Assembly (NCBI GenBank): GCA_963942565.1
Contig: CAWWDR010001049.1
Coordinates: forward strand, 62,001-126,000
Reading direction: 5' to 3'
Origin: Maea johnstoni
Taxonomy: Eukaryota > Annelida > Polychaeta > Spionida > Magelonidae
DNA: 64,000 bases
Shown: positions 23,298 through 31,482 of the stretch, piece by piece
How the letters are laid out: each line of letters starts with the position of its first letter
Position numbering within the stretch: the first letter of the stretch is position 1
Notes under the pieces: generated by a model
Database searches by the model: none
What the model was told of the DNA's origin: nothing
The model's input: only the letters and a program-made list of their open reading frames with translations
Made by a program: the position numbers and the translations under genes

Positions 23298-24269
23298 ATG
23301 AAAGCTATAGTATATGAAAATTACGGACCCTTAGATGTTCTTAAAATAAAAGATGTTCAAAAGCCTCTGCCCGGTGACGATAAAGTTTTGATCAAAGTAA
23401 AAAATTCATCAGTTAATTTTAATATAAAGATATTCGTTAGTGGAAAACCTGTAGTCGGCAGACTATGGACAGGGCTATTTAAGCCAAAGGGAACGATCCC
23501 AGGCAACGATGTTGCAGGAATTGCTGAATCGGTAGGTAAAAATGTCACTGCTTTTAAACCGGGAGATGAAGTTTTCGGCAACATATCGGGTGAAGGATTC
23601 AGTGCTTTTGCAGAGTACGCCTGTGTTTCGGAAAAAGCATTGCTTCACAAACCGTCTAATCTCTCTTTTGAAGAAGCTGCTGCCGTATCGGAAGCGGGAT
23701 TGGTGGCTTTCCAGGCTCTAAGGGATAAAGGGAATCTGAAAGAGGGTATGAAGGTACTGGTTTACGGTGCTTCGGGAGGAATAGGAACTTTTGCCGTTCA
23801 GATAGCCAAAGCCTATGGAGCTGAAGTGACAGGGGTTTGCAGTGGCAAAAATGCAGATTTGGTAAAGTCTCTTGGTGCTGACCATGTCATTGATTACAAG
23901 ACTGAAGACTTTACTCAAAACGGTCAGACTTATGATTTGATTTTATCCACTGCCGGTTTCAGGTCCATTTCCGATTACAAAAGATCCCTTAGTTCTGATG
24001 GTACTTATGTTTCGACAGGTGGCGATATGAAACAGATATTCCAGGCATTGTTGCTTGGACCATTCATGTCGCTTTTCAGTAGTAAAAAACTCTGCGGGAT
24101 GGAAGTTACGACAAATAAAGATCTGGATTTGTTAAAGGAGCTGATAGAGTCTGGAAAAGTGAAACCGGTAATCGATAAAATATACCCTATGGAAAAAACT
24201 GTTGAGGCATTGAAATATTACGGGACAGGACGAACAAAAGGCAAAATTATAATTGGAATGCAAAACTAA
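23298..24269 (+). CDS. Zinc-less MDR oxidoreductase, paralogue 2
   Basis: A 323-residue quinone-oxidoreductase-like MDR enzyme. MKAIVYENYGPLDVLKIKDV opens the GroES-like domain, PGNDVAGIAESVG is the active-site turn, and VYGASGGIGTFAVQIAKAYG is the dinucleotide fold near residue 155. No zinc ligands. It starts 14 bases after the Nudix/NrtR stop with a TAGGAGA ribosome-binding site, so it is in the same transcript. It is closest in look to paralogues 1 and 5. Substrate unknown; activity on quinones or enones is the family default. Confidence 0.9.
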   Translation: MKAIVYENYGPLDVLKIKDVQKPLPGDDKVLIKVKNSSVNFNIKIFVSGKPVVGRLWTGLFKPKGTIPGNDVAGIAESVGKNVTAFKPGDEVFGNISGEGFSAFAEYACVSEKALLHKPSNLSFEEAAAVSEAGLVAFQALRDKGNLKEGMKVLVYGASGGIGTFAVQIAKAYGAEVTGVCSGKNADLVKSLGADHVIDYKTEDFTQNGQTYDLILSTAGFRSISDYKRSLSSDGTYVSTGGDMKQIFQALLLGPFMSLFSSKKLCGMEVTTNKDLDLLKELIESGKVKPVIDKIYPMEKTVEALKYYGTGRTKGKIIIGMQN

Positions 24270-24305
24270 TAGCTTATAGTTTTAATAGATCCTGGAGGAT
24301 ATGTA

Positions 24306-25238
24306 ATGAAAGCGATTGTATATGAAAAATACGGGCCGCCAGAAGTTCTACAAATAAAAGATGTGGAAAAGCCTAAACCCAAAAGTAACGAGTTATTAAT
24401 AAAGAATTATGCTACTACGGTACATATAGGCGATACAAGAATGAGAAAACCCGATCCTTTTTTCGTCCGCTTGATCAACGGCTTATTTAAGCCGACTAAA
24501 AGAAAAATCCTTGGATTTGAACTAGCCGGCATAATTGAAGAAATCGGCAATTCGGTAAAAGGGTTTAAGGTAGGCGACGAAGTGTTCGCTTTTGCCGGGT
24601 ATGGCTTTGGAGCTTATGCCGAATATATTTGTCTACCCGAAGATGGAAACATCAAAAAAGGATTGGTTGCCATAAAACCGAATAACATGACCTTCGAAGA
24701 AGCAGCGACTGTTCCAGGAGGAGCCATAACTGCTATGGTGACCCTCAAAAAAGGGAATATCAGACCTAATCAAAAAGTTCTTATTTATGGAGCATCGGGC
24801 AGCGTTGGAACCTTTGCTGTACAAATTGCCAAATCTTTTGGAGCTGAGGTAACCGGAGTCTGCAGTACTTCCAATTTGGAAATGGTCAAGTCTTTAGGGG
24901 CAGATACTATCATAGACTATACCAAAGAGGATTTTGCCGAAAGAAATGATCCATACGATCTAATATTTGATACTGTCGATAAATATCCCAGAGGCAAAGC
25001 TAAAACGGCACTAAAGAACAAAGGAGTATACCTGAATGTTATGAAAGACTCCGGTTCTGGTAGTAATATAAACTCAAGTGATTTGACTCAATTGAAAGAT
25101 ATGATAGAAGAAGGAAAATTGACTTCAATAATCGATAAGCGCTATCCCCTGGACAAAATTATTGAAGCTCATACATATGTGGACATGGGCCACAAAAAAG
25201 GAAATGTCGCAATTACCATAGTAGAGGACAATCGATGA
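24306..25238 (+). CDS. Zinc-less MDR oxidoreductase, paralogue 3
   Basis: A 310-residue MDR enzyme. MKAIVYEKYGPPEVLQIKDVEKP begins the GroES-like domain, LGFELAGIIEEIG follows, and IYGASGSVGTFAVQIAK marks the Rossmann fold near residue 160. It is the shortest paralogue, with a compact C-terminal half. TGGAGGATATGTA precedes the start. Its stop overlaps the start of paralogue 4 by 4 bases, so translation is coupled. No zinc-binding cysteines are present. Confidence 0.9.
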   Translation: MKAIVYEKYGPPEVLQIKDVEKPKPKSNELLIKNYATTVHIGDTRMRKPDPFFVRLINGLFKPTKRKILGFELAGIIEEIGNSVKGFKVGDEVFAFAGYGFGAYAEYICLPEDGNIKKGLVAIKPNNMTFEEAATVPGGAITAMVTLKKGNIRPNQKVLIYGASGSVGTFAVQIAKSFGAEVTGVCSTSNLEMVKSLGADTIIDYTKEDFAERNDPYDLIFDTVDKYPRGKAKTALKNKGVYLNVMKDSGSGSNINSSDLTQLKDMIEEGKLTSIIDKRYPLDKIIEAHTYVDMGHKKGNVAITIVEDNR

Positions 25239-26227
25239 AAGCAGCAATCTGGACTAAATACGGTTCACCAGAAACACTACAAGTAGAGGAAATTGATAAA
25301 CCAGTCCCAAAAGATAATGAAGTTCTGATAAAAATTAAAAGTGCCACAGTTACAGCTGGCGATTGTGAGTTGAGAGATCTGACCCTCCCCTACTTATATC
25401 GCCTGCCTATGAGACTATTCATAGGTATAATAAAACCCATAAGAATACCCGTTTTGGGTATGGAATTAGCAGGAGTTGTCGAATCCGCAGGTTCATCTGT
25501 TAAAAGATTTAAGCCCGGGGATGCAGTTCTGGCAGCAACGGGAATAAAAATGGGTGGTAATGCTGAATATATTTGCCTGCCGGAAGTAGAAAGCGACATG
25601 AATGGTCCCATAGTCTTAAAACTGGAAAACATCTCTTTCAACGAAGCGGCACCCCTGCCAAACGGAGGACTGGAAGCTCTTCATTTCATTAGAAAGGCAA
25701 AAATCACGAAAGAAACTAAAAAAATACTTATTATCGGTGCCGGAGGCAGTATCGGAACATATGCTGTACAGCTCGCCAAATTAATGGGTGGACAAGTTAC
25801 CTCCGTTGATAAAAAAGACAAAGGGGAAATACTTTTCTCTCTGGGTTCCGAAAAATTTATTGATTATTTATCTGAGGACTATTCTAAATCAGAAACAACC
25901 TACGATGTCATTCTCGATATTGCCGGTAACAACAGCCTAGGCAAAGGAATTAAAGTTCTTAAGAAAAACGGTTTATACCTGATCGCCAATCCGACTCTAC
26001 CGAAATTACTTCAGAGACTATGGCATTCTGTATTCTCTAATACAAAGTTTTTTATTGGTGCCGGTAGCCAAAAGACAGAAGATCTACAATATCTTACAGA
26101 TTTATTAGGAAGCGGAAAAATAAAATCTATAATAGATAAGGTTTACACTCTGGATCAGATTTCAGAGTCTCACAGATATGTTGAAAAAGGTATCAAAACA
26201 GGTCATGTCGTTATTTCAGTAGATTAA
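25235..26227 (+). CDS. Zinc-less MDR oxidoreductase, paralogue 4
   Basis: A 330-residue MDR enzyme and the most diverged of the five in its N-terminal part. MKAAIWTKYGSPETLQVEEI opens the protein, VLGMELAGVVESAG follows, and IIGAGGSIGTYAVQLAKLMGG is the nucleotide fold near residue 165. The ATG overlaps the preceding stop (ATGA). It ends the first transcription unit; a new promoter region starts about 25 bases after its stop. Confidence 0.9.
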   Translation: MKAAIWTKYGSPETLQVEEIDKPVPKDNEVLIKIKSATVTAGDCELRDLTLPYLYRLPMRLFIGIIKPIRIPVLGMELAGVVESAGSSVKRFKPGDAVLAATGIKMGGNAEYICLPEVESDMNGPIVLKLENISFNEAAPLPNGGLEALHFIRKAKITKETKKILIIGAGGSIGTYAVQLAKLMGGQVTSVDKKDKGEILFSLGSEKFIDYLSEDYSKSETTYDVILDIAGNNSLGKGIKVLKKNGLYLIANPTLPKLLQRLWHSVFSNTKFFIGAGSQKTEDLQYLTDLLGSGKIKSIIDKVYTLDQISESHRYVEKGIKTGHVVISVD

Positions 26228-26250
26228 ATTAAAATTTGTATCAAAAATAT

Positions 26251-26315
26251 TTGACACAGTGTAATTAATTTATTACATTAGGTATATAAAATTATACTAT
26301 ATGTTATATATAGTA
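26251..26315 (+). promoter_or_regulatory. Promoter with two palindromes before the membrane-protein/XRE operon
   Basis: TTGACA (26251-26256) with TACATT about 17 bases further is a plausible promoter. TGTAAT-TAATTT-ATTACA (26260-26277) lies inside the spacer. TACTATAT-GTTAT-ATATAGTA (26295-26315) is a perfect 8-base inverted repeat just before the gene. The second resembles the palindrome at 21492-21509. The XRE regulator encoded in the same operon (26784) is a natural candidate for autoregulation. Confidence 0.55.
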
Positions 26316-26332
26316 GACATGAGGAGATTTAT

Positions 26333-26782
26333 ATGCCTAATCAGGAAAAAAGAACAATAGTTTCAATAATCAGTAATGCTCTGGTTTACATTGTCTATTG
26401 TATATATGTAATTCAAAAATACCGTATGGGAGAACTTGACCCGGCCAATGACTTTAAATTTTGGGGAACGGTCATTCTCGTTCTTATCCCCATTCAAATC
26501 GTAGCCAATATCGTCATAACGATAATTTTTTCAATAGCCAATACCATTATTACAAAAGAAGAATTCGATCCCTCTGTTACAGATGAGAGAGACAAGATTA
26601 TAGATCTAAAATCCAATAATATTTCATATATGGTAGTGGGTATCGGATTCCTCTTATCAATGGTGACACTCGTAATAGGTTATCCGCCTTTCGTAATGTT
26701 CAATCTTGTGTATTTTGCATTTTTCATCGCCGATGTCATTGGCAATTTTGTGAAACTTCATTATTACAGAAGGGGATTTTAA
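26333..26782 (+). CDS. Four-helix membrane protein
   Basis: A 149-residue integral membrane protein with four predicted helices: near residues 10-25, 42-70, 98-118 and 123-142. Between helices 2 and 3 is a charged loop containing TDERDKIIDLKSNNISY. This ERDxxIDxKSxxxSY pattern is typical of small membrane proteins that pair with a downstream XRE regulator in Firmicutes and others (family knowledge); the function is unknown. The gene for the XRE regulator begins two bases after its stop. GAGGAGATTTAT is the ribosome-binding site. Confidence 0.75.
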   Translation: MPNQEKRTIVSIISNALVYIVYCIYVIQKYRMGELDPANDFKFWGTVILVLIPIQIVANIVITIIFSIANTIITKEEFDPSVTDERDKIIDLKSNNISYMVVGIGFLLSMVTLVIGYPPFVMFNLVYFAFFIADVIGNFVKLHYYRRGF

Positions 26783-26783
26783 C

Positions 26784-27041
26784 ATGGGCAAATGCATGAT
26801 TGAAAACAATATCCGGAAATTGCGGTTTAACCAGGACGAAATGACCCAGAAGGATCTGGGAGAAAAAGTAGGCGTTACAAGGCAGACAATCGTTGCCATA
26901 GAAAAAGGGAAATACTCCCCCACTCTGGAATTGGCATTTCGTATTGCAATGGTATTTCAATTGCCATTGGAAGAGATCTTTACATTCAAACTGGAAAGTC
27001 TAGAAACAAAAGGAGATAAAACAAATGAATCTAAAAAATAA
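26784..27041 (+). CDS. XRE-family transcriptional regulator
   Basis: An 85-residue one-domain regulator. The Cro/CI-type helix-turn-helix is complete: NNIRKLRFNQDEMTQKDLGEKVGVTRQTIVAIEKGKYSPTLELAFRIA, then LPLEEIFTF. It belongs to the YozG/YgzD-like group usually found beside small membrane proteins. AGGGGA precedes the ATG by 7 bases. It overlaps the DUF4386 gene by 17 bases. It likely binds the palindrome at 26295-26315 (inference). Confidence 0.9.
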   Translation: MGKCMIENNIRKLRFNQDEMTQKDLGEKVGVTRQTIVAIEKGKYSPTLELAFRIAMVFQLPLEEIFTFKLESLETKGDKTNESKK

Positions 27042-27732
27042 TGGCATATCAATTGAAAAAGCTGCAATTTATGCAGGGATTGGATTAATTTTAATGGCAA
27101 TAATTGCCCCGATAGTCAATTTCAATATTTTGCAGGGACTGATTATCTCGGAAGATCCTGCAATAGCAACTGAAAATATACAAAGCTCAGAAGGTTTATT
27201 CCGTCTGGGAATATATGGATTCTTAATAGTAGCCATCCTGGATATTATTGTAGCATGGGGATTACACATCATCTTAAAATCAGAAAATGAGGCTCTTTCG
27301 TTGTTAACAGCCTGGTTCAGATTAATCTATGCTGCCATTCTGGCGATAGCACTGTTTAATCTCCTGAATGTATTAACTCTTCTGGATAATTCCAATAGCC
27401 AATTATTATTTAAGCAGGATGAGTTACAGGCTCAGGTAATGCTGGCAGTCAATGCCTTTAATCGAGGATGGGATTTCGGACTGATAATTTTTGGTCTTCA
27501 TTTACTTCTTCTTGGTTATTTAATCTATAAGTCAGACTATTTTCCAAGATTTTTAGGTTTGCTTGTATCTATTGCCGGGTTGGGATACACAATCGATTCA
27601 AGTGGAAATATTCTCAGTGCAAATTATAACATATCTATAGCCATGTTCACTTTCATAGGTGAAGTATTGTTAATTTTCTGGCTTATTTTGAGAGGTATCA
27701 AAGGATTTAATAATAAAGGAGAGAAATCATGA
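27025..27732 (+). CDS. DUF4386-family membrane protein
   Basis: A 235-residue membrane protein with six hydrophobic helices (about residues 12-35, 55-80, 90-115, 145-165, 170-190 and 205-228). The pattern RLIYAAILAIALFNLL and FGLHLLLLGYLIYKSDYFPRFLGLLVSIAGLGYTID is typical of DUF4386. No enzymatic function is known for the family. AAGGAG precedes the ATG. Its stop overlaps the start of MDR paralogue 5 by 4 bases, so the membrane protein and the oxidoreductase are co-translated. Confidence 0.85.
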   Translation: MNLKNNGISIEKAAIYAGIGLILMAIIAPIVNFNILQGLIISEDPAIATENIQSSEGLFRLGIYGFLIVAILDIIVAWGLHIILKSENEALSLLTAWFRLIYAAILAIALFNLLNVLTLLDNSNSQLLFKQDELQAQVMLAVNAFNRGWDFGLIIFGLHLLLLGYLIYKSDYFPRFLGLLVSIAGLGYTIDSSGNILSANYNISIAMFTFIGEVLLIFWLILRGIKGFNNKGEKS

Positions 27733-28697
27733 AAGCAGTATCATATAAAAAATACGGTTCCCCGGAAGTTATAGAAATAAAAGAAGCTGAACAACCTGTT
27801 GTTGGAGATGATGATATTCTTGTCAGAATTCACGGTACCGTTGTATCCCCTCCCGATTGCGCTCAAAGAATGGGAAAGCCTTTCTTAATACGTTTCTTCA
27901 GTGGCTTTTTCAAACCAAAGGATATTCCGGGAGATGCTTTTGCTGGAGAAATAGTAGAGCTCGGGAAAAATGTTGCATCTTTTAAAATAGGCGATAGGAT
28001 TTACGGCGCGTCCGATGCCGTAGGGGGAGCTCATGCAGAGTACAAAAGTGTTTCCCAATACGGCTCAATTGCAAAAGTTCCCGAAGGAATGAGTTATGGA
28101 GATGCCGCAGCCATAAGCGAAGGTGTATTAACGGCTCTTCCCTTTATCAGGGACAATGGAAGAATCAGCAAAGGCAAATCGATACTGATAAACGGGGCTT
28201 CGGGAAGCGTCGGATCCGATGCTGTTCAGCTTGCCAGTTATTTTGATGCTGAAGTAACTGGAGTTTGTAGTACAAAAAATGTCGAACTGGTTAAATCCCT
28301 CGGTGCAGATCATGTGATTGATTATACAAAAGAAGACTTTACTAAAACAGGAAAAACGTACGATATCATATTCGATGCCATTGGGAAAAATTCCTTTTCA
28401 AAATCAAAAAAAGCTCTTAAGCCCGATGGAGTTTATATGACTACAGTTCCTTCATTTGCCATAATGCTTCAGATGCTTCAAACGACAAAATCTAAAAAAA
28501 AGAAGGCTGTTTTTGCTGCAACGGGATTGCGACCTGCCGCTGCGAAGATTAAAGATCTGCTTTTTTTGAATAAATTAATTGAAGAAGATAGAATTAAGCC
28601 TATTATTGATAAGACCTATTCACTGGAAAATATTGCTGAAGCACATGCCTATGTAGATAAAGGGCATAAAGTGGGAAATGTTATTATAGACTTATAA
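27729..28697 (+). CDS. Zinc-less MDR oxidoreductase, paralogue 5
   Basis: A 322-residue MDR enzyme. MKAVSYKKYGSPEVIEIKEAEQP begins the GroES-like fold, IPGDAFAGEIVELG is the active-site loop, and INGASGSVGSDAVQLASYF the nucleotide fold near residue 155. No zinc cysteines. It is the last gene of the operon that includes the membrane protein, the XRE regulator and the DUF4386 protein. A perfect palindrome lies 3 bases after its stop. Confidence 0.9.
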   Translation: MKAVSYKKYGSPEVIEIKEAEQPVVGDDDILVRIHGTVVSPPDCAQRMGKPFLIRFFSGFFKPKDIPGDAFAGEIVELGKNVASFKIGDRIYGASDAVGGAHAEYKSVSQYGSIAKVPEGMSYGDAAAISEGVLTALPFIRDNGRISKGKSILINGASGSVGSDAVQLASYFDAEVTGVCSTKNVELVKSLGADHVIDYTKEDFTKTGKTYDIIFDAIGKNSFSKSKKALKPDGVYMTTVPSFAIMLQMLQTTKSKKKKAVFAATGLRPAAAKIKDLLFLNKLIEEDRIKPIIDKTYSLENIAEAHAYVDKGHKVGNVIIDL

Positions 28698-28700
28698 AAC

Positions 28701-28732
28701 AACTGATAGTTGCCAAATGGCAACTATCAGTT
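28701..28732. promoter_or_regulatory. 32-base perfect palindrome after MDR cluster
   Basis: AACTGATAGTTGCCA and TGGCAACTATCAGTT form a 15-base perfect inverted repeat with only AA between. No T run follows on either strand, so a simple terminator is unlikely. It lies between paralogue 5 and the XRE/DUF5680 gene, about 50 bases before that start, which suits an operator. A cruciform-type terminator remains possible. Confidence 0.6.
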
Positions 28733-28782
28733 GGTGGTGGAAATTCCAAGACAATAAGATTATCTCTGCAGAGGGAATAACA

Positions 28783-29454
28783 ATGAATATACAATACGAA
28801 TTAATCAAATTAAGAAAATCCACAGGATTAACACAAGAACAATTTTCTGAAAAACTGGATGTATCGAGACAGGCCGTTGCCAAATGGGAAAATGGATCAT
28901 CAATTCCGGAAATTGAAAAACTCATATTGATCAGCAAGATGTATAACATAACTTTGGACAGACTCATAAAAGGAAAAACAGATTGTTCAAAAGTTGATAA
29001 TATGAAGGATTTCGATATCTTGGATCTGACAGGTTTTCTCTGTAGAGCTAAAATTAATACTTATGCCGGGAGAGGTGCAGAAGCAAACTCTTCAAGAATA
29101 AAATCTCATGATCTGGAATATTCAGAAGGCAATATGAAATATCTGGATTCCTATTTCGGGAGTAAGAAGTTTATAGGCGAAGAAACAATGTGGAAGTCGG
29201 ATATACCCTTATGGTCAATGAATTATATGGGAAGAGTTCTATCTCAATCTTTTTCCGGAGACTTTCTTAAAGAATGCCTGATTAAAGTTCCAATTGAATA
29301 CCCTTATAGAGGCCCTAAGCTTTATACTAAAAATGATCATACCTATCACTGTAATGTAAAGGGAGATTTTTCATGGTTTTATGGAACTGAAGAGATATTC
29401 TATTTGAGTGATAAAGTTTACGAATGTACATTCCACGGGGGCAAAATCCTTTGA
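28783..29454 (+). CDS. XRE regulator with DUF5680 effector domain
   Basis: About 223 residues. An ATG at 28783 with AGAGGG before it is the likely start; the frame is open upstream to 28717, inside the palindrome. Residues 1-65 form a Cro/CI helix-turn-helix (LTQEQFSEKLDVSRQAVAKWENG). Residues 80-223 match DUF5680: FLCRAKINTYAGRGAEA, HDLEYSEGNMKYLDSYFG, then GRVL and WFYGTEEI. DUF5680 is thought to be a ligand-sensing domain (family knowledge, not proven). It probably controls nearby redox genes. Confidence 0.85.
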   Translation: MNIQYELIKLRKSTGLTQEQFSEKLDVSRQAVAKWENGSSIPEIEKLILISKMYNITLDRLIKGKTDCSKVDNMKDFDILDLTGFLCRAKINTYAGRGAEANSSRIKSHDLEYSEGNMKYLDSYFGSKKFIGEETMWKSDIPLWSMNYMGRVLSQSFSGDFLKECLIKVPIEYPYRGPKLYTKNDHTYHCNVKGDFSWFYGTEEIFYLSDKVYECTFHGGKIL

Positions 29455-29522
29455 AATACCCCAAATGCATGTATGATGAGTGAAACCATATATCTAAAAT
29501 TTATATTTTAATAGGAAAAGTA

Positions 29523-30107
29523 ATGAGAGTATTTATTGTCTATGCCCATCCCAGCGAGGACTCTTTTACACGAGTTGTAAGAGACGAGTTCATCGAATGC
29601 CTAAAAAAGAATGGACATAGCTATGTCATTTCAGATCTTTACAAAATGGGATTTAAAACTGATATCAGCGAATCAGAATATCTTCGGGAACCTCATTATA
29701 GAGATGATCTCCCATTGGAAAAAGATATTGTGGAAGAGCAGAGAAAAATAAACGAGTGTGATATTCTCGTTTTTGTATACCCTCTTTTCTGGACAGAAGC
29801 ACCGGCAAAACTAGTCGGATGGTTTGACAGGGTTTGGACTAACGGATTTGCTTATGGCAATATGAAGATGAAACAACTGGATAAGGCTATTTGTCTTTGC
29901 ATTGCCGGAAGATCTGAAGAACACTTACGAGAACATGGCCACCTTGAAAGCATTAAAAACATTATGCTTGGTGACCGTATATTTGATCGTGCTAAAGAGA
30001 AAGAATTAATAGTTCTTGGAGGAACAACCAGAAGTGATATGGAATTGAGAAATAAAAATTGGGAGATCCATCTTAAAACCGTAAGAAAAATAGCAGATGA
30101 ATTATAA
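29523..30107 (+). CDS. NAD(P)H quinone dehydrogenase, flavodoxin-2 fold
   Basis: A 194-residue flavoprotein of the NQO1/KefF/MdaB group. The first strand and phosphate loop, IVYAHPSEDSFT, bind FMN or FAD. FVYPLFWTEAPAKLVGWFDRVW is the family signature near residues 80-100, followed by GFAYG. It performs two-electron reduction of quinones using NAD(P)H (family knowledge). AGGAAAAGTA precedes the ATG. It converges with the secreted hydrolase, with a 6-base overlap. It fits the quinone-detoxification theme of the MDR cluster. Confidence 0.9.
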   Translation: MRVFIVYAHPSEDSFTRVVRDEFIECLKKNGHSYVISDLYKMGFKTDISESEYLREPHYRDDLPLEKDIVEEQRKINECDILVFVYPLFWTEAPAKLVGWFDRVWTNGFAYGNMKMKQLDKAICLCIAGRSEEHLREHGHLESIKNIMLGDRIFDRAKEKELIVLGGTTRSDMELRNKNWEIHLKTVRKIADEL

Positions 30108-30857
30108 GTACTGTTTAAGAAATTCTTCTACAGCCTGCCAATATTCTTCACTACCACTGGTTGATGAAAAGAGAGTACTCGAGCCATGTCTGCCGCTTTT
30201 TGTTTGGGGCAGAAAATAGGTTTTATCTTCTGAAGATATAGACTGATAGATATTCCACCAGTTGTTTTTTTCATTCTTGGCAGATGTGATAAATACGGGA
30301 ACATCGATGGATGATGATGCAGATGACACATTATTACCTGCGCCAAGATATTCCCCTGGAGAAAATGACAGGATCCCATCGGCATTGATTTCGTTTCGTC
30401 CGCTTAAAAGCAATACCAGAGCAGCCGAATAAGAGCTACCCCATATTATGATCTTTCCATCTGCATGATTATCCCGGACATAAGATATGGCTGCTTTTAA
30501 ATCAGAAGCGGCATCCATATAGGAGAGAGATTTACCCTTATCTCTAGCAGATTTTCTGGTTTGATTAGTGATTCCATTAGAGGATGAACCCGATCTTTGA
30601 TCAATAGCCATTGCATTAAAACCCCAATCATTTAAAGTTGGGGCAATATCAATATACTCTCCTCTGCTGGAGTTGGCCTGATGAAAGAGAATGATGAAAG
30701 GCGAGTCTTTAGGGTGTTCTATGTACATATCCGCAGTTATTATTACCAAGTCCCCGGCTGTAAATATTGTTGTCGACTTCATATTATCCTCTCCATGAAC
30801 AGCACTTGTAAAACTCAAAATTGATACTAAAAATAAATACAGTATATTTTTTTTCAT
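30102..30857 (-). CDS. Secreted alpha/beta hydrolase
   Basis: About 251 residues from the ATG at 30857 (GAGG lies 9 bases before; a TTG at 30863 is the alternative). Residues 1-21 form a signal peptide (KKNILYLFLVSILSFTSAVHG), so it is exported. The hydrolase core shows PFIILFHQANSSRGEY (oxyanion loop), IIWGSSYSAALVL (nucleophile Ser in GSSYS near residue 130) and a late Asp/His pair. The small-substrate dienelactone-hydrolase-like layout fits; the substrate is unknown. Confidence 0.8.
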   Translation of the reverse strand: MKKNILYLFLVSILSFTSAVHGEDNMKSTTIFTAGDLVIITADMYIEHPKDSPFIILFHQANSSRGEYIDIAPTLNDWGFNAMAIDQRSGSSSNGITNQTRKSARDKGKSLSYMDAASDLKAAISYVRDNHADGKIIIWGSSYSAALVLLLSGRNEINADGILSFSPGEYLGAGNNVSSASSSIDVPVFITSAKNEKNNWWNIYQSISSEDKTYFLPQTKSGRHGSSTLFSSTSGSEEYWQAVEEFLKQYL

Positions 30858-30933
30858 GGCCAATTACCTCATTATTGAATAAAGTCTTATGTACGGAACA
30901 GATTATGTCAAAAATAAATTGAGGTTTGAAAAT

Positions 30934-31428
30934 ATGAATATGTTTAAGGTAATAATATCCAATGCTTACATTCTTATAATTCCCATATTGGTTTGGAATG
31001 TTTTATTAGCATCAAAATTGCCTGCAGCCTTCGGACCAGAAAATTTCGATAGGGGAATTCCACAGCTGATATTATCTGGGGAGAAAATCTTCAGAGTACT
31101 TGTCTTTATATTTCCTCTGTTTATTAAACTATCATTGAAGAACAAATATTCAAAATTAGGGTTCATCTTGTATTTAGCAGGTATACTGCTCTATTTTCTA
31201 TCGTGGATTATGCTCATCTATACTCCTGATTCGACATGGAGCATGAGCGCAGTTGGATTTACAGCACCGGCTTATCTGCCTCTCATTTGGCTGATAGGAA
31301 TTAGTATTTTAGCAGATTCTTATTACTTTCCTATAGAATATAAGAATTGGCATTACCAAAGTATCACATTAATATTTTCACTATTTCATATAAGTCACAC
31401 TTTATTGGTTTATCTGAAGTTAAAATGA
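30934..31428 (+). CDS. Integral membrane protein of unknown function
   Basis: About 164 residues. I choose the ATG at 30934, with GAGG 9 bases before it, rather than the upstream ATG at 30889, which has none. Five hydrophobic helices are visible: AYILIIPILVWNVLLA, ILSGEKIFRVLVFIFPLFI, LGFILYLAGILLYFLSWIMLI, FTAPAYLPLIWLIGISIL and ITLIFSLFHISHTLLVYL. No family recognised. It stands between the divergent secreted hydrolase and the two-component system. Confidence 0.65.
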   Translation: MNMFKVIISNAYILIIPILVWNVLLASKLPAAFGPENFDRGIPQLILSGEKIFRVLVFIFPLFIKLSLKNKYSKLGFILYLAGILLYFLSWIMLIYTPDSTWSMSAVGFTAPAYLPLIWLIGISILADSYYFPIEYKNWHYQSITLIFSLFHISHTLLVYLKLK

Positions 31429-31482
31429 AATGGTTTAAATTTTTATTGATGATTATCTAATATTGAAACTATATTCTATTAT

